In this document: piece by piece, positions 56,109-64,000 of the stretch | How positions within the stretch are numbered: position 1 is the first letter of the stretch | Layout: each line of letters begins with the position of its first letter | From: Conchocele bisecta | Lineage: Eukaryota > Mollusca > Bivalvia > Lucinida > Thyasiridae | NCBI GenBank assembly: GCA_029237695.1 | Contig: CM055274.1 | Location: forward strand, 70,236,828-70,300,827 | Direction: 5' to 3' | Length of the DNA: 64,000 nucleotides | Program-made: the position numbers and the translations under genes | The notes under the pieces: model-generated | Told to the model about the DNA's origin: nothing | Seen by the model: only the letters and a program-made list of their open reading frames with translations | Database searches by the model: none

Positions 56109-56337
56109 GGGGCCGTTTCACTAAACTTCGTACGACTAAAATGTACAAAATTATGATGTAACATTCACATTAACAATGTTTTCTTGTGAAAAAGTATTGG
56201 ATTTGCATTTATTGAGCATAGGCTGCATATGCAGCTTATGCTCTATAAATGCAAATCCATCAATTGAAATTTCCAGACGATCCTAAATTTGCACTTACGA
56301 ATATTTTAGTCGTACGAAGTTTAGTGAAACGGGCCCC
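56109..56337. mobile_element. Family G MITE, copy 5
   Basis: The ends GGGGCCGTTTCACTAAAC and GTTTAGTGAAACGGGCCCC. The central hairpin TTATTGAGCATAGGCTGCAT faces its complement. Complete except a deletion in the left arm. Confidence 0.87.
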
Positions 56338-56353
56338 AGTTGCCGTATATCAT

Positions 56354-56460
56354 CATGATATGTGGCTGTGACGTGATAAATGGGGCTTATGAAATATGTG
56401 ATCAGTGTAGCTGCTGATCAAATAACAGACTCCTGTGGCCTGATCAATCTTATATTATGA
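56354..56460 (+). mobile_element. Family A, partial
   Basis: GATATGTGGCTGTGACGTGA, ATGGGGCTTATGAAATATGT and GATCAGTGTAGCTGCTGATC match the end of other family A copies. The opposite end is missing. Confidence 0.68.
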
Positions 56461-56656
56461 TATATCTGTTGATGTACTGGTATATTCGGTATTTGGACTA
56501 TTTGTATACAGTGGTACATGTCTATAAATCTGAGCTCCCATGATATCTGGTAACTGGTTGTAAATCGAAGAATTGTGTTCACTTATATCGAATTGAAACG
56601 TAAATGATCGCTAATCACTTACTATACTTAAATACTCGATCCTTTAAGTCTCGTAC

Positions 56657-56681
56657 TTATATAAATATATATATATATATA
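56657..56681. repeat. TA microsatellite
   Basis: Short run of about ten TA dinucleotides after ATATAAATA. Confidence 0.85.
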
Positions 56682-57260
56682 GTCATAACTATGACGTATT
56701 TGCCTATATGGTTCCGCCTCAGTATGAAGATATCGGCAATGACCTTAAACGTGATATCTGAATGCCATATCAGCCCGTTACGGTTCATGTTTTTATCTTT
56801 ATGGTTATGTGGATGTTTTCATGGCTATGTATGGTCCATGACCTCTATGAGAGATGTATCCTGCTGTGGGACACTACATCCAGCCAGCATACATAGAATA
56901 CTAGGCTAGCGCCTTTTGATATCAGGTTTATCAGGCAAGGCTACAAAACGCGCAGGAATTTTTCTGCGAACCTCGGAATTCCTACCGTTTCCAAGCCTGG
57001 TCTGGTTTTCTTGATTTTAAAACACTGGTTATTCTATTATTCGATAACGTTTGGTGCTATATGATGGGCAAATATAGCATGGCTTTCATTGAAAACAACG
57101 CGGACTTATTTACTTTGTGTCATTACACTGACGTCATGTGACGACATACGACCAATGAAAGATCAGCGAAAGTAGTTCAGCATCCGCTGTGACCCGGATA
57201 TGTGTATCTAGTTCAATACAGGGTACAATAATGTGTTGTAGTCAGTCAGTTCAAAGCATA
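56682..57260. other. No feature recognised
   Basis: No repeat seen; the 101-codon frame to 56909 has no recognisable domain. Confidence 0.35.
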
Positions 57261-57378
57261 TAGAACGCCAACTCTACATAAACTCAAATAATATTGCTAG
57301 CTCTAAAAATTAGAGATATCATTAAATATTTACAGCTAGCATTAATTATTTGAGTTTATGTAGTTATGGCGTTCCATA
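57261..57378. repeat. 118-bp palindrome
   Basis: TATAGAACGCCAACTCTACA and AACTCAAATAAT face ATTATTTGAGTTTATGTAG and GGCGTTCCATA. GCTAGC words and TCTAAAAATTAGAGA lie inside. Confidence 0.8.
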
Positions 57379-57842
57379 GAAGCAAGTTACCTGATAAATC
57401 GTTGCGTGTTGTGCTTGAAATCCGACTTCCTATCTTTATGTGCGAAATTTACACTAACTACTCAAACCCGGGTTTATGAAAAACTATATTGCGATCGTGG
57501 TTGTGAGTATTCTCCAGACCCGGGTTTGGGGAGTTCAAACATGGTCTGGATATCAAATCCGGGTTTTCGGACTGTTTGTGCATTTGGCTTGCCATAATAG
57601 TGCACCATCGTACCCTGTTGAATGTTGAGTGAACAGCACGTTACGCGTACCATATTCACCATGGTGGCATAAAAGACGGATTGTTTTTTATGGTCGGCTT
57701 AGGAAGGATTATTTCTAATTCGAGAGTTATATTTTCATCGGGGATTGTTCAAACAATTCTCTTGTCCTGTATTCTGTTGTCAGCAAGCCATAAATCTGTA
57801 GAAATTCTGCTGTGACCCGGCGGGAATCGATACAGCTGTATT
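57379..57842. other. Unassigned; three CCGGGTTT words
   Basis: CAAACCCGGGTTTATG (57463), CAGACCCGGGTTTGGG (57516) and CAAATCCGGGTTTTCG (57554) recur at 40-55 bp spacing. Otherwise nothing. Confidence 0.4.
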
Positions 57843-58056
57843 ACACCACCGGCCTGCGCTAATCTTGCCGATATTTGTCCATTTCTGTATGTCAAAGTAC
57901 CTGAATACTGTGCTTGAAATCAAGCAGCTTGATTGGATGAGCCTGAGCTGTGCTACAGCTCATGCTCAGCCAATCAAACTGCTTGGTTGTGAGTTGAAAT
58001 TGCCAATAGATGTTCCACAATGCTGACATCTGGGCAAGGTTAACGCAGGCGGTTGG
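57843..58056. mobile_element. Family E palindromic MITE, copy 3
   Basis: The ends ACCGGCCTGCGCTAATCTTG and GCAAGGTTAACGCAGGCGGT. The centre GAGCCTGAGCTGTGCTACAG faces AGCTCATGCTCAGCC. An uninterrupted copy, useful as reference for the broken copy at 38339. Confidence 0.8.
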
Positions 58057-58317
58057 GTACAAGCACTGACACGTTTCGTAAGTACAAATTTTAAATCCAC
58101 AATAACATTTGTTCTGATAGCCGAGTTTGTAAAATCTGTCGTTGATGTGCCACATTTAATGACGTGAAACCGTAGGTACCAACATGGTAGCATTAGAGAA
58201 ACACGTTCAATGTGTCACACTCATAGAAATCATAGAAATCTCACATTTTTGTTTACTGGTGCGGGATCTACGTTTACGTGCAAGGATTTGGATTGTTTGT
58301 TAATGGCATTTATGGTA

Positions 58318-58687
58318 CAGTGCAACCTCTCTACAACAGCCACCCATGGGAAGACGCAAAATTGGCTGTTGTAGAGAGGTGGCTGTTGTAGGAGGTTAAT
58401 GCTGAATTAATTTTTTTCGCCCGCTGTTTATTTATTTAATTCGATAATTATCATCAAATACATGTTTTGACGGCATTTTAGAATCATTTCCAATGGAAAT
58501 GATTCTAAAGTGCTGTCAAAACATGTTTTTATTGAGAAAGAAGGCAAAAACAACATCAGACGACACTTTTCGTGCTCAGCAGTCTAAGGGTTAGATATAG
58601 AGGAAATCATCCATTGGGATATAAAATAGCGGCTGTTACAGAGAGGGTGTTGTTGTAGAGAGGTGGCCGTTCGGGGAGGTTCGACTG
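58318..58687. mobile_element. Family P-like MITE interrupted by family I
   Basis: TA on both sides. The left terminus CAGTGCAACCTCTCTACAAC with an adjacent hairpin (CAACAGCCACC and GGTGGCTGTTG); right end GTAGAGAGGTGGCCGTTC ending TTCGACTG. Between 58396 and 58594 lies a family I copy. Confidence 0.78.
58396..58594. mobile_element. Family I piggyBac-like MITE, copy 3, nested
   Basis: Starts at TTAA and ends at TTAG; right end AGCAGTCTAAGGG is the inverted CCCTTAGA terminus. The left terminus is shortened (TTAATGCTGAATTAA). The central stem TTTAGAATCATTTCCAATGG faces its complement at 58478-58510. Confidence 0.78.
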
Positions 58688-58827
58688 TATAAAAATGGCG
58701 ACATTTTACCTCAGAAATAGGGTACATAACTATTAATACATCCCTGATCTAACCAGTTCAACCCTGAATATCTACCATTTGAATTTCCATGCTAATGTTT
58801 GGACTAGTCCACTAATGAGAACCATCT

Positions 58828-59700
58828 AGTAGGGGGGCAAACACCCATCCAAATGAATTCTGTTCAACCCGAGTCGGAGAGCAAAAGCAACGACTACTTT
58901 AATTCAATGCATTATATCATCCTGAACACGAATCCGGTGTCGGTCAATCAAATCAGATGGGATAAAGTCATTTTTGGGGTCATTAAGTGCACATTGGTCA
59001 AATGAGTGCAAAGCTCACTCTATTTTGATAATAAATGTACAATATGTACTTGCATAACATTACAGAACAATCCGATAAAGTATGTTTTATTGGTGATTAT
59101 TGTTTTATGGGGCATTTACAAAGCAATTCGGTTTGCTCGGACGTCTATATCGTTGAGAGTATCAACATATTCAAGATGGCCACCAAGCATCAATATTTAG
59201 CCTGAAATGTGTACTTAATAGATGAATGAAAACAAATAGGCACTTGGATTTTGATCGGACGGACGCAGAAAACCCGTTGGATACCATGCATTGATTCTAA
59301 ACATAGATGGAGGCTATCAAATCCATATGAATCCAAGACGGACGCCAAATATTCAAAGATCAGGCAGCATTATCTACAATGTGGTGGACCATATCTTGGT
59401 ACTAAGCTAGATATGAACATATTAGTTTGATTTTCATCGGAGACACGATATTAAAAATATAGATCAATATTTATGCTCTTCTTAAAGAACGTGTTTAATT
59501 CAAAATGGCCGCCATATGTTCCAAAAACTCGAAAGTTATTGAATATAATGTTTACTTTTGCTTTACTTATGTATACTACTGCATTCTGTTAGGCGGTTAA
59601 ATCAGTAAGTTGGACACACTTGATTTTGAAGTCATTTGTAATTATGTTTATTCAAAATGGTCGCCTCCTTTAGGCTATTTTAATATAGTGTGGTACTGGC
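58828..59700 (+). repeat. Left arm of inverted pair with GATGGCCGCC motifs
   Basis: Matches the right arm in reverse complement. ATTCTGTTCAACCCGAG, GAGCAAAAGCAACGACTA, CGGTCAATCAAAT and GGTCATTAAGTGCA recur in the same order. CAAGATGGCCACCAAGCATC (59172), CAAAATGGCCGCCATATG (59503) and CAAAATGGTCGCC (59656) mark a loose tandem unit inside. Confidence 0.75.
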
Positions 59701-60984
59701 AATTGCGCGTTTCTTTTAATTTACTTTTAAATGTCTTTATAGGACAGATTCATATATGTTCAGACTAGTAGATCGCTATATATATACTATTATATTGTAT
59801 ATGCCCCATAATACACTTGGTGATGCTAGAATTAGGTTACACTCGTTGTAGAGTCAGAATATTAAAATACATGTACTGTTTGTTTTAAATATTGTATTTT
59901 ATTGAGTCTTACGTTATCATATACGTTGTAAATTGCACTATAATGTCATATATGTATACACTACGTATTGCGATTGGTCCATATGCTATAGTTCGGCCAT
60001 GTTCGCATTACAGTAAGATATCGAACTGTTATATGCTGGTATACGGCTAAGTACCATGACATTTCAATCACTTTAGACTTAATTATAACCAAGATAAAAC
60101 AATTCATGTAAAATACAACACTAATCAAATAGTGTGTATTACAGTTTCTATTTCCGTGAATATCCATACATTCACACGTGGATATACACATATGCATACA
60201 CTTAAATTACACTGAAAAATCATCGCTGATAAATGGAAATATATTGTCAATTAACATATATTCTGCACTGCACTGCAATCAATATTGACAGCGTCTATGC
60301 GTGTCACATATATAAAACATAAAATGCTGTAACGAATGCTCATGATTTAGAGGCCTCATATCAGCTATGTGTCAAAGCTTTACACGTTTCGCTTCCAGAT
60401 TAAACCCGGTTAGTTGAAAATCCAGTCACAGGAATTGCGGTGTTATACTGAAAAGTGATTGTTTGGTTGATTTGTGTACATTATTTATCTATGAATCGCA
60501 ATTGCAACTACCCAAATACGTGCATGTGAAAATAAGTGTCTCTGTTTGGTCTCTTACGATCTTAAGTATATGTCGTATGTTGGTGTGTATAGACACGGAC
60601 GGTGGGAACTTTCTGATATGATTCTAGATTAGCATAGAATAATCAACCATTTCATTTTAATGCATTTAAAGTATTATATATTTTATTACACATATGGTTG
60701 TAATATTACAATACACATGTATGCCACTTACACATACCATGTCAGGACATTATATGACTACAAGATATATGATTACAGTGTATGGTATTCCCCAGAAACA
60801 ATGCCCTTCATAACTGTGATACATATACATACATATGAATTCAATATAGATTGTATTATGACCGTATAATATATTTGTATAACTTTTATTCTTTCTATGT
60901 ACCAAACAATCTCATGAATGACCTCAACATATGTTCCATCATGAATTCACAACATATTGATCTCGATCGCATTATAGTTGAATA
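59701..60984. other. AT-rich spacer, unassigned
   Basis: Between the inverted arms. No family from elsewhere in the window and no frame I would defend. Confidence 0.4.
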
Positions 60985-61380
60985 TCCATACTTATGTGAC
61001 TCACAAATACTGACTCATTAAATTCTTCCTATGTACATAGTACATGCATACCTGTAGATGACTTCTTGATATTATAGGTCATCCAAACGAGATTTTATTG
61101 TTAATAAACACAGCATATGCCGTTTATGAACTGAGATGTAACGGTCTGGATGACACCTTACATTGAATTCGTCGAATAGAAAGTAATTTGAATATGGCTC
61201 ACAAATACTGGTTATTTATTCATGCATGTACGTACATGGCCTAGCACATGGCTACCGGCATATGACTACTTAAATAATACGTCATCCAAAAGTTTATTTT
61301 ATTTTGGGCAATAACAACATCATATGTCATATATAAACAGAGATTCAATGACCATGATCACACCATTGACTCTACATATA
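60985..61380. repeat. About 198-bp tandem duplication, diverged
   Basis: TCACAAATACTG occurs at 61001 and 61199, followed each time by related words (ACGTACATGGC or ATGTACATAGT; TAGGTCATCCAAA or TACGTCATCCAAA; then TTTATT-rich sequence and TATAAACAGAGAT or TATGAACTGAGAT). Two clear units, perhaps more upstream. Confidence 0.65.
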
Positions 61381-62719
61381 TACGATATGTATGTTATATA
61401 ATTTCCCAATTTCAAGTAATTGATTATGTCTCTTGCTACACCGACAAGCACACTCACAGTGTACATGTGCAGTGTTTCCAAGTTATTGGTATTCCATGTT
61501 CATGTTACTGTCGTCAATATTACGACTTTGTTAAAATAATAAATGTGTCGATAAATACTTTTCAGGTATAAATGGTAGGAATATAACGTAAGCAAATGAA
61601 ATTCCGTGTCTTCTATAGCGCACTATAATGTGGACATTAGCATACTACTTATATAGCTCAAGATGCGATGGCGTGGTTTTCAGTTTCATATCCAAAAAGC
61701 TAAGCATACTTCTTCGCTATGAAATAAAACGCTGCTTTCATTATGTGGGAAGTGAATAATGGTAGTTGTTACGTAGCCAATCAAGTTAAAAATGTATCAA
61801 CTTCCCTTTGATATGTCAATCGCTGTGCCTACCTTGTCGTGTACCGCATTAATAAATTGATTATCGTTTTTCATACATAGATAGTAGGCTTCGTTATAAT
61901 GGAAAATGAGACAATAGGCGCATCCAGATGGAATGTACCGGTATCTCATGGTTTCGATGTATGCAGCAGTGCCATAACCAGACATTTATGAAGCAATGAG
62001 TCTTTTCGATGGCTTGAATGGCCCGAGGCAGCTATGGTGTGACGGGGCCATGCTCTCCCAGACAATTGTGTAATCCAGATGGTCTGAAATACCATTGTAT
62101 ATATTCTCAGCAAAAACTGAGCACATACATGTAATACGACTGTCCTGCTTGCATCACTATTATAAAATGACTACGTATTGACAATAATTCTTATTTTAGT
62201 GCATGGAAGAGTGGACATCAACGCACGACGAGGGAGGTGGGGGAGGGGATCGTCCGACCGCACCGTTCCCCTGGTTACGGACCTGTTGCAATACTAAAAT
62301 GCAACATTGGTGTCCATGGTCGTGTTAAAGATAACATGATAGAGTTCCGGTTTAATGTATAATGATTTTAAACGGACTATCGACAGGTCAATTCATCTGC
62401 ATGGATGGGGGCGGGTAACTGAATATTTGCATACAATTACCATCCAGCCCTGAGATTAGAAAAACCGGATCTACTGTCAGGTCTTCACCACACTATAGTA
62501 ACTTAGACCCCCTCCACGTAAACGTAGCAGGAATACCACTGCTCGCATTACTCTTATAACGGGGTTAGACGGGTTCAACTCTCGCCTACAAGAAAGCTGA
62601 ACATGCGAATAAGGGCCAAGCCAGGGATATCGCGATCCCCGGCAATTATCAACCCACCATCGTTAATTATATAATAAATTACCATTCACATGCTCCCAAC
62701 CTGCCACTGTATGTTATTT
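61381..62719. other. Unassigned
   Basis: No repeat family and no supported frame. GGTTCAACTCTCGCC at about 62574 looks a little like a B box, but no A box fits upstream. Confidence 0.35.
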
Positions 62720-63970
62720 CTATCCGAATACAGGTATTAGAAACGGGCATTATGTTGATTCACTCAAATGAATGAATACCTAGATGTAATTGTAAATATG
62801 TTCCTGTTTCCTTTGACATTGTCAATATGATGTATTATGTTCCACTTGAAATCCAAGATCGTGACTATGAAGTCGTTTACTAACCATTACCATGTTACAG
62901 CTAGGATATATTGTTATCCATGAGTTGCACCAATATTTTGTTGATAGCTCATATTATAAAACTACGCATTATAGTAGCCATCTCGGTAACTAAAATGTCG
63001 GTCATAAAATAGTATTCTTTATGTTGCCATCGGAAACACTAAAACATTGATTTTATGGTGTGGCATATGCTATGCCGTTGATGACTACCCTACTTAATAT
63101 AGATGTGTCAAAATTGTATCCATGTTGGCGGTCATCTTTGATTTACGTTTGTTTGCAGTTTGGAACACAAGCCTCGCACTTTTAAAATATTACAAATTTT
63201 ATTTCCAATTATGTTTCATTTCTTTACTACTTTGTCGATCAACAGCGCCTAAGAGCTTAAGCGATACTTAGCGGCCGTCTTGAATATTCCAACATGGTCA
63301 ACTAATAAGTACATTAGATGAACTCATTCATTTTTGCAAAGAACACATTCAATAATAACAAAAAAAGACAAATAACTGAAATATAAATGTGCATGAAAGT
63401 GTAGCTATATATTTTTGTTATTCCACACACATTTACTGCACGTCTGTGTGAATATTTGGCGGCCATCTTATATGTATATGAATTTGTCAGTGGTGAATTG
63501 TTGGTATAAGTTATCAAAACCTATTTCTATGTATGTAAACGCATAATGTAAGTACCAAACGCCATATAATAAGCAAGTCAGAATACATTTAAGACAAAAT
63601 GTTGATACCTGGCGGCCATCTTGAAAATCGAAAAATACACACCGGTTTGAACCACCATAAAAACGAAGCGTCTCATATATGTCCTTAGGAAGAATATTCA
63701 ACAATTTAAACAACTTTATCTGCTATGTGAAACGTGATATGCACGTACATGTCCATCTACTGATATAAAATATGTTTTTGAACTCATTTGACCTCTTTGC
63801 ACTTAATGACCTCAAAAGTGACCTTGTCCCACCTAATTTGATTGACCGAAACACTGGATTCATGTTCAGGAATGTATGATGTATCAATCTAGCATAGTCG
63901 TTGCTTTTGCTCTCTTGGGTTGAACAGAAATCGTTTTTAAGCCACTTCTCTTCAAAGTGCCCCTCCACTA
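62720..63970 (-). repeat. Right arm of inverted pair with GATGGCCGCC motifs
   Basis: Reverse orientation of 58828-59700. The complement motif GGCGGCCATCTT or a variant occurs near 63127, 63272, 63460 and 63612 (a weaker one near 62972), spaced roughly 150-190 bp, so the arm is a diverged tandem array. It ends near GTGCCCCTCCACTAATTAA, matching the start of the left arm loosely. The left boundary is uncertain. Confidence 0.7.
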
Positions 63971-64000
63971 ATTAATCAGTCATGCTGATTAATTGTTTTA

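Noticed and set aside
62540..62640. tRNA gene suggested by GGTTCAACTCTCGCC
   Set aside because: No upstream A box or cloverleaf pairing could be drawn.

Overview
Eukaryotic, apparently intergenic or heterochromatin-like DNA from a metazoan. The short palindromic elements, tRNA-derived SINEs and pogo-like terminal repeats look like those of marine invertebrates. A bivalve mollusc is my best guess, from remembered repeat motifs only, at low confidence. There is no bacterial-style gene organisation. I recognise no complete protein-coding gene, rRNA or functional tRNA. One short exon-like segment near 50.45 kb is the only coding candidate.

Almost everything recognisable is repetitive. I labelled the dispersed families by letter: A (palindromes around CTGATCAGG), B (TIR CAGTAGCC), C (about 500 bp, two inverted copies), D (GATCACGTGG hairpin), E (GCCTGCG..TTGCC), F (GTTGCGAACAGTAACTC), G (GTTTCACTAAACTTCGTACG), H (GTCTGTTTCACGAAA), I (piggyBac-like, TTAA sites), J (GTAGGTTAGTGCCGTG), K (dispersed, starts TGTAATAAATATGC), L (GATCGTAGCTAGTTA), M (TIR plus 22-bp minisatellite core), P (pogo-like, CAGTGGAACCTCTC, TA target), Q (perfect 100-bp palindrome, TA target). 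Several are nested in one another.

Layout. 0-12 kb: minisatellite, MITE families A, B, C, D, G and P, and a SINE at 11.8 kb. 12.03-29.07 kb: the dominant structure, two opposed tandem arrays of a 75-76 bp monomer (about 6.6 kb left, 4.2 kb right) around a 6.2-kb loop. They end in matching caps of about 130 bp starting GGGTGTGTGAAG, flanked by a 9-bp direct repeat with 8/9 identity. I read this as one giant 17-kb foldback-type transposable element, not an ordinary satellite block. 29-33 kb: a short TIR element with a 5-bp TSD, family M, a tandem array broken by family K, and a SINE with an exact 13-bp TSD. 33-49 kb: dense MITEs, including a 1.16-kb foldback at 35.97-37.13 kb with an exact 8-bp TSD. 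49-58.7 kb: scattered hairpins, a second identical copy of palindrome Q, families G, B and L, and a piggyBac-like MITE inside a pogo-like one. 58.8-64 kb: AT-rich DNA framed by two inverted arms carrying repeated GATGGCCGCC motifs; the window ends close to the outer end of the right arm.

No transposase or reverse transcriptase is visible, so all mobile elements here appear non-autonomous.
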